A stretch of DNA of 64,000 nt, from contig JAUQPL010000009.1 in NCBI GenBank assembly GCA_030550395.1, positions 1 to 64,000 on the forward strand. The letters are read 5' to 3'. Source of the DNA: Bacteroidota bacterium (GTDB lineage: Bacteria > Bacteroidota > Ignavibacteria > Kapaibacteriales > HRBIN21). Both the position numbers and the translations under genes were made by a program. This document shows, one piece after another, positions 34,888 to 42,783 of this stretch (position 1 is the first letter of the stretch; every line of letters starts with the position of its first letter). The notes beneath the pieces were generated by a model. It did no database searches and had not been told where the DNA came from. It was given only the letters and a program-made list of their open reading frames with translations.

Positions 34888-35523
34888 ATGGATGTTAGCG
34901 TAGCAGAGTACTGGTCCGAGCGTTATCGCCGGGGTGAGACCGGATGGGATTTGGGCGGCGAGACCCCGGTATTGCGGGAGCTGCTCCAGGGAGAGCACTT
35001 TCCAGCGGTAGTGCAAGGTGCCACTGGAAGGGCGGCTCGGGTTCTTGTGCCCGGCTGTGGCTATGGGCATGATGTTCTTCTCTTAGCACGCCGAGGATAC
35101 GAGACAATTGCTGTGGACTTTGCCCCGGAACCTTTAGCATGGCTTGCAGAGCGTCTTCGCCAGGAGGAGCTTTTGGCGCAACTTCTCTGCGAGGACATTT
35201 TCCAGCTCCCTGACCGAGGGCTGGAGCCGGTGGATGTGGTGTGGGAGTATACGTGCTACTGTGCCATTGATCCGCGTCGGCGGAGCGACTATTTTGCCCT
35301 TATGGCCCGACTGATCCGTCCGGGAGGATGGCTGTTCGGGCTTTTCTTTCCTTTGGGCTCTGAACCTCCGACGAGCGGACCGCCGTTCCCGGTAGTGCGC
35401 ACAGAGGTCCTTGCTTTGGCGCAGCGATATGGTTTTCGGTTAGAGTGGTCAATGATTCCGCAGACATCGCATCCGGCCCGTCAGGGGCGGGAGGAGCTGA
35501 TGGTGTGGAAGAAAGAAGGGTGA
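34888..35523 (+). CDS. TPMT-family SAM-dependent methyltransferase
   Basis: 211-residue class I methyltransferase of the thiopurine S-methyltransferase family. The N-terminal YWSERYRRGETGWDLGGETPVL is the TPMT signature; motif I is VLVPGCGYGHDV, the acidic motif II is AVDFAPE, and DVVWEYTCYCAIDPRRR is the family's active-site stretch. Bacterial members methylate thiols, selenite or tellurite, or thiocyanate; the substrate here is unknown. It starts a plus-strand run with an OsmC protein (four-base gap) and a ferritin-VIT1 fusion, consistent with a metal/oxidant-stress cluster. Confidence 0.9.
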   Translation: MDVSVAEYWSERYRRGETGWDLGGETPVLRELLQGEHFPAVVQGATGRAARVLVPGCGYGHDVLLLARRGYETIAVDFAPEPLAWLAERLRQEELLAQLLCEDIFQLPDRGLEPVDVVWEYTCYCAIDPRRRSDYFALMARLIRPGGWLFGLFFPLGSEPPTSGPPFPVVRTEVLALAQRYGFRLEWSMIPQTSHPARQGREELMVWKKEG

Positions 35524-35527
35524 AGCC

Positions 35528-35986
35528 ATGAGAGCAGAGTTGAAGCTGGTAGATGCTGGTATGCGTCTTGCTGGGCGTAATGAGCGGGGTCAGGTCATCT
35601 TTTTTGATGCTGATCCGGCTGTGGGCGGAAGCGATAGTGCTCCACGTCCGATGGAGGTTTTTCTGGAGGCGATGATGGCATGTACGGCGATGGATGTGCT
35701 CAGCATCGTTCGGAAGAAGCGGCGGACAGTGACGGCATTCCGACTCACAGCCGAGGCGGAGCGGGCAACGGAGCATCCCCGGGTATTCACCCGCATTCAT
35801 CTGCGGTATGAGCTCGTCAGCCCGGATGCGACGGAGCAGGATCTGCACCGTGCCATTGAGCTTTCCCAGGGCACGTACTGCAGTGCTTCCATTATGGTGC
35901 GCCGTTCGGGATGTTCCATCACGTGGGAAGCGCATGTCATTCGTCCAGAAAGCGTCCCACAGCAGGCGGAAGAGGGAGAGTTGTGA
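35528..35986 (+). CDS. OsmC-family peroxide reductase-like protein
   Basis: 152-residue OsmC/Ohr-fold protein. The two cysteines of the family are in MACTAMDVLSIVRKK (helix) and GTYCSASIMV, the arrangement that forms the peroxidatic/resolving pair; PRPMEVFLEAM is the usual loop before the first helix. Members reduce organic hydroperoxides with lipoylated or thiol partners. This one is closer to the YhfA-like OsmC branch than to Ohr, judging from the GxxxxPxExxLxAMxxC pattern. Overlaps the next gene as TGATG. Confidence 0.9.
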   Translation: MRAELKLVDAGMRLAGRNERGQVIFFDADPAVGGSDSAPRPMEVFLEAMMACTAMDVLSIVRKKRRTVTAFRLTAEAERATEHPRVFTRIHLRYELVSPDATEQDLHRAIELSQGTYCSASIMVRRSGCSITWEAHVIRPESVPQQAEEGEL

Positions 35987-37089
35987 TGGAAACACGTCGT
36001 CTACTAGAGCATTGGCATGATGAGGCAGAGTCAGCACTGATCTACGAAGCATTGGCTCAAACGGAATCCAATTCCGAGCGGCAGGCGCTCTATCGGGAAT
36101 TAGCGCGGGTGGAGCGCCAACATCAGGCTTGGTTTGAGGAGTTATTACGGGAACGGGGAGTGGTTCCACGACCACGTCCGCTGAGCTTTCGGACGCGGTT
36201 TTTGCTGTGGATGATTCGCCGAGGTCATCGGCGTTATGTGGTGCGAGCTCGTATCCATGAGGAGGCCCAGGAGGTCCAGCAGTATTTGCGGCGACGGCGT
36301 CAATTGCCGGCGCCTGTGGCTCAGGTTACTGCTCGTGTGGCTCGTGACGAGGCAGAGCATATCACCCAATTGAATCGCCTGCTGGGATACTACAGTGAGC
36401 CGTGGCATCAGATTGAAAGCGGTGGTTTTCTGCGGAACGTTGTCTATGGTTTCAACGATGGGCTGACGGCAAATTTCGGGTTGGTGATGGGAGTTATTGG
36501 AGCGGAGGTGGCACCGCACATTGTTCTTCTTTCAGGGCTTGCCGGCTTAGTTGCCGATGCTCTTTCTATGGGTGCCAGTGGGTATCTGGCAGCGAAAAGT
36601 GAGCGGGAGGTTTACGAGCATGAGATCCAAATGGAGCGGGAGGAACTCCGTCTGATGCCGGAATTGGAACAGGAGGAGTTAGCTCTGCTATATCAGGCAA
36701 AAGGGATGTCGCCGGAGGCGGCGCGTCGGTTAGCTGAGCAGATCATGGCCAATCCGGAGGCAGCCTTACAGGAAAAGGTGCGGGAAGAGCTGGGTCTGGG
36801 AGAGTTCCGGAGCTCCCCCGTGCGGGAGGGGATTGTAACGGGTGCTGCGACGGCGTTGGGGGCGTTGGTTCCAGTAGTGCCCTTCTTTTTCGGGCATAGC
36901 ACGCTCATAGTGTGGTTGTCTTTTGCGGTCAGCATGCTTATGCACTTTGTCGTTGGGGCGGCTCGGAGTGTCTTTACGGGACGGGGTTTTTTCCGGAGCG
37001 GGTTGGATATGTTTCTTGTCGGGCTGGGGGTTGCTGTGGTGGGGTACGTGGTTGGGGATATTCTCATGCGCCTTTTGGCTGGTGGGTAA
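35986..37089 (+). CDS. Ferritin-like domain fused to VIT1/CCC1 transporter (MbfA-like)
   Basis: 367 residues. Residues about 1-140 form a ferritin/rubrerythrin-like four-helix bundle with the iron-ligand pairs in HWHDEAESALIYEALA, ELARVERQHQAW, RARIHEEAQEVQQ and ARDEAEHITQLN. The C-terminal part is a VIT1/CCC1 membrane domain starting with VYGFNDGLTANFGLVMGVIGA, then GLVADALSMGASGYLAAKSE and two C-terminal helices. Such membrane-bound ferritins export iron or manganese. Start ATG 35986 overlaps the OsmC stop; an upstream in-frame ATG lies inside osmC. With OsmC and the Suf/SOD genes this points to managed iron stress, but that link is inferred. Confidence 0.9.
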   Translation: METRRLLEHWHDEAESALIYEALAQTESNSERQALYRELARVERQHQAWFEELLRERGVVPRPRPLSFRTRFLLWMIRRGHRRYVVRARIHEEAQEVQQYLRRRRQLPAPVAQVTARVARDEAEHITQLNRLLGYYSEPWHQIESGGFLRNVVYGFNDGLTANFGLVMGVIGAEVAPHIVLLSGLAGLVADALSMGASGYLAAKSEREVYEHEIQMEREELRLMPELEQEELALLYQAKGMSPEAARRLAEQIMANPEAALQEKVREELGLGEFRSSPVREGIVTGAATALGALVPVVPFFFGHSTLIVWLSFAVSMLMHFVVGAARSVFTGRGFFRSGLDMFLVGLGVAVVGYVVGDILMRLLAGG

Positions 37090-37132
37090 CCCAGGGGGCT
37101 GGTGTTATGGGAGACGATAGTGGGGAGGGGCC

Positions 37133-38818
37133 ATGGGGTTGGAGGTGCGCAAGTGGCTGTTGGGGGTTGTGGGGAGCGCGTTAGGGATAGGGCTAATAGT
37201 GGTGTGGGTGCGTTTGGTGCAGTTACAGGTCTTTCAGGCCCCGCAGTTACGCCAGGCGGCTCAGCGGCAGGGATATGTCCGATTGCACCTTTTGGCTACC
37301 CGTGGGGAGATTACGGACCGCTGGGGCAACATTATTGCGATGAGCGTAGAGGCACCTTCGTATGGAGTTGATCCTGCTGCGGTGCGTTGTGTTGAGTGTT
37401 TGTGCCGTGCTGCTCGTGCGGTGTTAGGGGTAGATGAACAGGAATGCCAGCGGCTGATTACATCGAGTCGGGGCCGATTCCTCTGGCTGCGACGTGGTGT
37501 ATGGGGACGGGAGACGAAGGGGCTGGATACGCTAGAGGAACCCGGGTTGATCCGTTTGCGTGAGCGCGTGCGGGTTTACATTCCGGAAGGTCTTTTCCTG
37601 CCAGCGCTGGGAAGTGTCGGCGTGGACCAACAAGGGCTTTCTGGGTTAGAGTTAGCTTACGACTCCGTTCTTCGAATGGAACCGATGACAGTCTTGATGC
37701 GGCGAGATGCTCGTGGGTGGCTTTTCCCGACGGTAGAGCACGTGTTGGAGTCTCCCAGGAGACCGCCAGTGCTGCATACTACCCTGGATGGCTTGCTGCA
37801 GCGCATATTGACCTACGAACTGGCTCGGGGAGTCCAGCAAGTACAGGCTGCCGGTGGAGTGGGGATTGCTCTTGAACCAGCCACAGGAGCTATCCGGGCT
37901 TTCGTTGCTGTACCTTCTCCACCTCGTGGGAGTGCTCATGCGCCACTGGTCAGCCAGGTGTATGAGCCTGGTTCGGTCTTTAAGCCGATTATTGCCGCCA
38001 TCGCTTTGGAGTTGGGGGTGGTACGACTAAATGACACGCTCAGTGGGCACAACGGGCAGTGGATAATTGGGACCCATCGGGTTGTGGATGAGCATCCTTT
38101 GGGGCGAGCTACACTGCGTGAGGCATTGACGTTTTCCAGTAATGTCGTTTTTGCTGAGCTTGCTACGCGGATTCCGCGGATGCGCTTGTATCAGTACCTA
38201 CGGGATTTCGGTTTTGGAGCGCCGGTGGAGAGCGGCTTGCCGGGGGAAGCCGCTGGGATTATGCCTGAGCCAGAAGAAATTGACTCCACAACGGTGGCGT
38301 TTTGGGGCTTCGGATATGGAATAGCAGTAACGCCCTTACAGCTTGCCTGTGCTTACGCTGCCATTGCCAATGATGGGGTCTTCGTGCGTCCCCGCTTGGT
38401 AGAAGCCATTGGTGGGGAAAACGGTGGCTACAGGCTATTCCCCCAGCCAATCCGGCGCGTAGTATCAGCTGCGACGGCAAGGTGGCTCCGGCACGTGCTC
38501 TGTAGCGTTGTGGAGGAAGGGACTGGACGCTTGGCTCGGTTGCCGGGAGTTTCCATTGCGGGGAAGACAGGAACGGCACAACAGACGGTCAATGGGCGTT
38601 ACAGTCGCGAGGCCCATACAGCCTCGTTTGTCGCCATGGTCCCTGCAGAGCGTCCGCAGTTAGTCCTCCTTGTGATGGTTGTCCGACCTCAGGGAACGAT
38701 TTCAGGAGGGGAAGTTGCGGCTCCAATTGTTCGGCGGGTGCTACAGCGCATGGCGGCACATCCAGTGTTAGGAACGTATCTCGGAATAGGCACTGCTTCT
38801 GAGAAGCGTTCGTCATAA
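37133..38818 (+). CDS. Penicillin-binding protein, FtsI/PBP2 type transpeptidase
   Basis: Class B penicillin-binding protein, 561 residues, which crosslinks peptidoglycan in the periplasm. One membrane segment (about residues 8-28) is followed by a dimerisation/pedestal domain (RGEITDRWGNIIAMS) and the transpeptidase domain with the active-site motif SVFK (S281-K284), SSN (in TFSSNVVFAELA) and KTG (in IAGKTGTAQQ). The VYEPGSVFKP and GYGIAVTPLQLA sequences are typical of the divisome enzyme FtsI. There is no C-terminal PASTA domain. It lies outside a recognisable dcw cluster, so a paralogue rather than the essential ftsI is possible. Confidence 0.93.
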   Translation: MGLEVRKWLLGVVGSALGIGLIVVWVRLVQLQVFQAPQLRQAAQRQGYVRLHLLATRGEITDRWGNIIAMSVEAPSYGVDPAAVRCVECLCRAARAVLGVDEQECQRLITSSRGRFLWLRRGVWGRETKGLDTLEEPGLIRLRERVRVYIPEGLFLPALGSVGVDQQGLSGLELAYDSVLRMEPMTVLMRRDARGWLFPTVEHVLESPRRPPVLHTTLDGLLQRILTYELARGVQQVQAAGGVGIALEPATGAIRAFVAVPSPPRGSAHAPLVSQVYEPGSVFKPIIAAIALELGVVRLNDTLSGHNGQWIIGTHRVVDEHPLGRATLREALTFSSNVVFAELATRIPRMRLYQYLRDFGFGAPVESGLPGEAAGIMPEPEEIDSTTVAFWGFGYGIAVTPLQLACAYAAIANDGVFVRPRLVEAIGGENGGYRLFPQPIRRVVSAATARWLRHVLCSVVEEGTGRLARLPGVSIAGKTGTAQQTVNGRYSREAHTASFVAMVPAERPQLVLLVMVVRPQGTISGGEVAAPIVRRVLQRMAAHPVLGTYLGIGTASEKRSS

Positions 38819-38838
38819 CCGGTAGCTACTGGGGCTCC

Positions 38839-39591
38839 GTGGTGGAGGAAATGGAAGAGCAGCAGACGACAACGCGAGAGTGGCTCTGGGGGTTTGTTGC
38901 TATCCTTACGGCTCCCTCCAGGGTATTGCCTCTCCTTGGAAGGCACGCAGGGAAGGTGTTTGTAATGGCACTGCTGGTTTCAACAGGTGCGAGTGTCCTT
39001 ACGAACTGGCTATATGCTCATTCCTGGGCATTGCACCGTCAGATGGTTGAGATTGCCCGGCAACGGTTGGAGGCGTATATTGCTCAGCATCCGCAGCTGA
39101 CACCCAAGCAACAGCAGGAGCTTCACCAGCAATTGCAGCTGGGGATGCGATTTTCTCTACCACGGAGTCTTATAGGGGGGCTCTTCAGTAACACGGTGGC
39201 GTTGTTGTCTCTGTTGGGGCTGCTTTGGTTAGTGCAACCACTCGTTTGGGTGCGATGGGGTGGACTCCGTCTAGGAGTGATAGTAACCGCCTTTGGATAT
39301 ACTGTTCTGTGGAGTGCTTGTGGTGAAGTGCTGACAGCAGTGTTCCAGGTTATCGGTGGGTCGTTGCAAGTGCAGCCTAGTTTGGCAGCGTTCGTTGTGC
39401 CAGAACAGCAGCCGGTGCTATTCGCTGCGCTAAGCCGTTTCCATCTGGGGACTTTGCTCCAGTTTGGGATTTTAGGGTTTCTTTTGAAACAGGCGGCAGC
39501 GTTACCCCTCTGGCGGGCAATGGCGTGGAGTTATAGTGCCTTGCTGCTGTGGGTTGCAGCAATTTATGGTATGGGTATTGCGATGACATGA
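38839..39591 (+). CDS. Yip1-domain-like multi-spanning membrane protein
   Basis: 250 residues with about five hydrophobic segments. N-terminal GFVAILTAPSRVLPLLGR resembles the start of the YIP1 family, which has a conserved cytoplasmic segment before the first helix. Between the first and second segments is a Q- and H-rich helical stretch (about residues 70-100). GTG 38839 is the first start; ATG 38851 follows GGTGGAGG very closely. Function unknown. Follows the PBP gene by 20 bases. Confidence 0.55.
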   Translation: MVEEMEEQQTTTREWLWGFVAILTAPSRVLPLLGRHAGKVFVMALLVSTGASVLTNWLYAHSWALHRQMVEIARQRLEAYIAQHPQLTPKQQQELHQQLQLGMRFSLPRSLIGGLFSNTVALLSLLGLLWLVQPLVWVRWGGLRLGVIVTAFGYTVLWSACGEVLTAVFQVIGGSLQVQPSLAAFVVPEQQPVLFAALSRFHLGTLLQFGILGFLLKQAAALPLWRAMAWSYSALLLWVAAIYGMGIAMT

Positions 39592-39624
39592 GGATAGTGA
39601 TGTTAGACGGAGGAGGGAACAGCT

Positions 39625-40134
39625 GTGAAGCAACCCTATGTGTTAGTGGTCGATGACAACCGCATCACAGTGAAGCTTCTGCGCCGTTACTTGGAAAAGC
39701 ACGGCTACGAGGTAGGCGAGGCATACGATGGGACAGAATGCTTGAGCGCTATCGCGCAGCGTCTTCCTGATGCTATCGTCCTGGATGTCATGATGCCGCA
39801 GATGGATGGGTACACGACCGTTCGCCATCTTCGGCAGCAGCCAGAGACGGCCTTGATCCCTGTGGTGATTGTGACAGCGCTCAACGATGTCCCCAATCAG
39901 GTGCGGGCAATTGAAGCAGGAGCAGATGACTTCCTAGGCAAACCGGTAGATGAGCGCCTTTTGATCGCAAAGGTCAAGCTCCTGACAACCGTAAGCCGGC
40001 TGCGGCGGGCATTCCGGGCACTCTGTCAGTATGTGGAACAGACAACAGGGTTAGAAACATTGCCGTCCGATATACGAGAGCTATGGGCTTTAGCAGGTTT
40101 GGACGTGCAATCGCCATCGGCCTCTTCCTCCTGA
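39625..40134 (+). CDS. Single-domain response regulator (receiver only)
   Basis: 169 residues. The receiver domain (about 5-125) has VVDDNR, the phosphoacceptor aspartate in IVLDVMMPQMDG, VTALND and the lysine in LGKPVDE. The last ~40 residues are helical without a recognised output domain, so it may act by protein interaction, as CheY- or Spo0F-like proteins do. GTG start with GGAGG about eight bases upstream. The gene end overlaps the LEA14-like lipoprotein gene by 52 bases in another frame. Confidence 0.93.
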   Translation: MKQPYVLVVDDNRITVKLLRRYLEKHGYEVGEAYDGTECLSAIAQRLPDAIVLDVMMPQMDGYTTVRHLRQQPETALIPVVIVTALNDVPNQVRAIEAGADDFLGKPVDERLLIAKVKLLTTVSRLRRAFRALCQYVEQTTGLETLPSDIRELWALAGLDVQSPSASSS

Positions 40135-40706
40135 GCACTGGCTGTGGAACAGTTCGGCAGGTAACCGAAGCTTTAGTTGGTATTGAGCGCTTGCGTTTTC
40201 GGTTGCAGGGAGTTTCAGACTTCCGCTTGGCAGGAATCCCTTTGGCGCAGAAGCGGAGGGTGGCGGATTTCAGCGTTACTGAAGCGGCACAACTTCTGGG
40301 ACTCTATCGTGCGGGGAAGCTCCCAGCCGAGTTTACTGTAGAGGTAGCTGTGATCAATCCCAACGATGGTGTCGGAGGACGCCGTCGGTTGCCAGTGACG
40401 TTGACCCAGATGAAGTGGCGCCTCTCTATTGATCGGGTTCCGACGGTATCTGGAGTTATGGCACAGCCTATTGAAGTTCCGCCAGGTGGGGAATCCGTGA
40501 TAGTTCCTCTTCAGGTTCAGCTGGATCTTATGGAGTTTTTCCGGCAGACCTATGAGGATGTGCTCCAGTTGGCGCTAGGGATTGGGGGAGCTCAAGGAGG
40601 ACCTTCTCGGCTGACCTTGGAAGTGGAACCCGTCCTTTCAACGCCGATAGGGACGCTGCGCTACCCACAACCGGTGACGGTTGTTGACAAGGAATTCCGC
40701 CCATAG
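40083..40706 (+). CDS. LEA14/WHy-domain-like lipoprotein
   Basis: 207-residue protein with a lipoprotein signal (basic start, hydrophobic core, LLSTGC with cysteine 21). The mature part contains one beta-rich domain with the pattern of a water-stress WHy/LEA14 domain: VEVAVINPND, then LPVTLTQMKWRLSIDRVPTVSG and VPPGGESVIVPLQVQLD. Such periplasmic or outer-membrane lipoproteins are frequent in this phylum; the role is unknown. ATG at 40083 lies within the response-regulator gene, which makes the two translationally linked. Confidence 0.75.
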   Translation: MGFSRFGRAIAIGLFLLSTGCGTVRQVTEALVGIERLRFRLQGVSDFRLAGIPLAQKRRVADFSVTEAAQLLGLYRAGKLPAEFTVEVAVINPNDGVGGRRRLPVTLTQMKWRLSIDRVPTVSGVMAQPIEVPPGGESVIVPLQVQLDLMEFFRQTYEDVLQLALGIGGAQGGPSRLTLEVEPVLSTPIGTLRYPQPVTVVDKEFRP

Positions 40707-40720
40707 AATCATCGGCGGCG

Positions 40721-41761
40721 ATGGATGAGCTTCTGTGGCTACTCCTTGGCATTACCCTTTTGGGAGAGTTTCTGCTGAATCTTTGGCGCGGCGTCATTGA
40801 AGGGGAGCCGTGGATGTTGATATCGGAGCGAGGAGAGGAAGAGGTTCGCCTCCATTGGGCAGCGCTGAACTTTGTGGATACGATTATCGGCGGGGGGATA
40901 CTCTTTGCCATCTTCTTCTTGCTACATCGTGGGACGCTGCCGCTGGAGTGGCAGCTTGGAGGGGTTGCGCTTATGGTTGTCCTACTCAGCCTGCTGAAAC
41001 CCATTGCCCAGGTAGTGGGGATGCTGTACGCAGGGACTCTCTTCCCTGTGTTGCGTCGTCTCCTACCTCTTTTTCAAATTGTGGAGGCTCCGTGGCGCTT
41101 CGTACTGCGCTGGCATCGCTTCCCCGATTCACGGTGGACGGAGTTAGCACGGCAGGAGCTTTCCGTTGTTGTTGAAAGCGCTCGGCAGGAGGGGGTGTTG
41201 GATCTGAAGGAATACCGCTTGGTGACGAATCTGATGCGTTTGCGGAACATCCGTGTTGCAGATGTGATGACGCCGCGGATGGTTATGGTGACCTGTCCGG
41301 CGGATATCCCCGTTCGGGATGCCCTCCGTATCCCAGAGTTGCGCACCTATTCCCGCATTCCCGTGTGGGAGGAAGATCCGGACACCATCATTGGGTATGT
41401 GCTGACGAAGGACCTGTTATGGGCAGCCTTAGAAGGGAAGGAGCAGGTACCGGTGCGTCACTTTCTCCGGGAGGTCTCCTTTGTTCCGGAACACTTAGAG
41501 CTGGACCGCGCTTTGGAGACTTTCCTTCAGAGGCGGCAACACCTGTTTGTGGTTGTTGACGAGTACGGCGGTGTAGAAGGGGTTGTCACGCTGGAGGATC
41601 TCATGGAGACGCTGTTAGGGGTGGAGATCGTTGACGAAGCCGATCGGGTTGCCGATCTCCGGGAGCTGGCAAAGCAATTGCGAGAAGAGCGGGTTGCTCG
41701 TATTCGTGCTACCTCCGCAGGGAGGGGACCGTTGGGAGAACATTCGGCAGAAGCTCCGTAA
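40721..41761 (+). CDS. CBS-domain membrane protein (CNNM/HlyC-CorC type)
   Basis: 346 residues. The N-terminal half has about three hydrophobic segments (about residues 1-20, 48-66, 75-100), and residues about 180-300 contain two CBS domains (VADVMTPRMVMVTCPADIPV, then YGGVEGVVTLEDLMETLLGVEI). RVADVMTPR and the GVVTLEDLMETLLG sequence are typical of CorC/HlyC-type proteins linked to cation (Mg2+, Co2+) efflux. The transporter-associated C-terminal domain seen in longer members is missing, replaced by a short charged tail. Confidence 0.85.
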   Translation: MDELLWLLLGITLLGEFLLNLWRGVIEGEPWMLISERGEEEVRLHWAALNFVDTIIGGGILFAIFFLLHRGTLPLEWQLGGVALMVVLLSLLKPIAQVVGMLYAGTLFPVLRRLLPLFQIVEAPWRFVLRWHRFPDSRWTELARQELSVVVESARQEGVLDLKEYRLVTNLMRLRNIRVADVMTPRMVMVTCPADIPVRDALRIPELRTYSRIPVWEEDPDTIIGYVLTKDLLWAALEGKEQVPVRHFLREVSFVPEHLELDRALETFLQRRQHLFVVVDEYGGVEGVVTLEDLMETLLGVEIVDEADRVADLRELAKQLREERVARIRATSAGRGPLGEHSAEAP

Positions 41762-41802
41762 CTTGCATGTATGGTTTAGTTTCCCGTTGTGGAGAGGAAC
41801 AA

Positions 41803-42084
41803 ATGCGGCGTCAAGATGCAGTGCGGCATATTAGCCGGAAGTTAGGTGTGGAGGCAGCACAGGTGCGCGCCGTGATGGAGGAGTTACTGGAGTTCGTCCA
41901 GGAGCATGTGGCTCGTGGAGAACGAGTGGATTTCCGTGGTTTTGGCTCCTTTTTCCTGCGATGGCGGCGTCCTCGGATGGCGCGCAACCCGCGCACGGGC
42001 GATCCCGTTCCGCTTGGGGAGCGGCAGGTTCCTGCTTTCAAGCCGTCGCCGAAATTTATTCAGCGGGTCCGGCAACAATCGTAG
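41803..42084 (+). CDS. HU-family DNA-binding protein
   Basis: 93-residue nucleoid protein of the HU/IHF family. The helical N-terminus (RRQDAVRHISRKLG) is followed by the characteristic GERVDFRGFGSFFLRWR strand-turn and the DNA-intercalating arm ARNPRTGDPVPLGERQVPAFKPS. The arm has the conserved RNPxTG and the proline. Start ATG 41803 has GGAGAGG about seven bases upstream. Encoded between the CBS-domain protein and a TPR protein on one strand. Confidence 0.96.
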   Translation: MRRQDAVRHISRKLGVEAAQVRAVMEELLEFVQEHVARGERVDFRGFGSFFLRWRRPRMARNPRTGDPVPLGERQVPAFKPSPKFIQRVRQQS

Positions 42085-42087
42085 AGG

Positions 42088-42651
42088 ATGCTCCGACCGT
42101 GGTTTATCTTAGCAGCGCTGGTGCTGAGCCTTGCTCTCGGTTCGTGGGTAGTGCGGCGGATAGCCGTGCCATCGCCGAGCGGGTCCGAGCAGACGCAGTT
42201 GGCTCCGGAGCAAAGGGCACGGTTGGAGGCGCTCCAACAGGCTGTGGCACTCAATCCGGACAATCTGGCAGCGGTATTAGAGCTGGCAAATCTCTACTAC
42301 GATCTTGGGCGTTTCCAAGAGGCAGTGCCTCTATACCAGCGCTATCTCAGCGCCGATCCAGGGCAGGCGGAGGTGCGGATTGACTACGCCTATGCTCTCT
42401 TTGCCAGTGGGGAACAGGAGGCGGGCATTGCGGAGCTACGTCGTGTGTTAGAGCGCTTTCCCGATCACCCGATTGCGCTGTTTAACCTTGGGATACTCTT
42501 GGCGCAACAGGGGAAGTTTGACGAAGCGCGGCAATTCTTCCGAGAGCTTATCCGTCTCCATCCCACGCTCCCATTGAGCCAGCGAGCACGACAAGCCTTG
42601 CAGATGGTGGATTCTGTGCAGAGATGGGAAGGTATCACAGTGGGGAAATGA
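42088..42651 (+). CDS. Membrane-anchored TPR protein
   Basis: 187 residues: one N-terminal hydrophobic segment (about 4-22, likely an uncleaved anchor), then about four TPR repeats (ALQQAVALNPDNLAAVLELANLYYDLGRFQEAVPLYQRYL is the first pair, broken over residues 49-88; later ALFNLGILLAQQGKFDEARQFFREL). The protein probably serves as an assembly scaffold facing the periplasm. Follows the HU gene by three bases. Partners unknown. Confidence 0.85.
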   Translation: MLRPWFILAALVLSLALGSWVVRRIAVPSPSGSEQTQLAPEQRARLEALQQAVALNPDNLAAVLELANLYYDLGRFQEAVPLYQRYLSADPGQAEVRIDYAYALFASGEQEAGIAELRRVLERFPDHPIALFNLGILLAQQGKFDEARQFFRELIRLHPTLPLSQRARQALQMVDSVQRWEGITVGK

Positions 42652-42654
42652 GCG

Positions 42655-42750
42655 ATGCCGTGCGGACGGAAGCGAAAGCGGTATAAAATGAACCGCCATA
42701 AGCTCAAGAAGCGGCGCCGGAAGAATCGGCACAAGAAGAAGAAGCGCTAA
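42655..42750 (+). CDS. AURKAIP1/COX24-like (mS38-like) mini-protein, putative ribosomal protein
   Basis: 31 codons from ATG 42655 to TAA 42750, three bases after the TPR gene stop. The product is extremely basic (about 24 of 31 residues are K, R or H), with the pattern KRKRYKMNRHKLKKRRRKN typical of the C-terminal COX24/AURKAIP1 domain. This domain is found in the mitochondrial small-subunit protein mS38 and in short bacterial proteins of the Bacteroidota/Chlorobiota, which are probably ribosomal. The reading frame, rather than random low complexity, matches that motif in order. It is easily missed because of its size. Confidence 0.75.
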   Translation: MPCGRKRKRYKMNRHKLKKRRRKNRHKKKKR

Positions 42751-42783
42751 AATTCTTCCGAGCTGTGGCTGACGAGCAGGGGG

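Noticed and set aside
35300-36175. 291-codon open frame opposite the OsmC and ferritin-like genes
   Set aside because: Low-complexity, histidine- and proline-rich translation antisense to three conserved genes; no motif.
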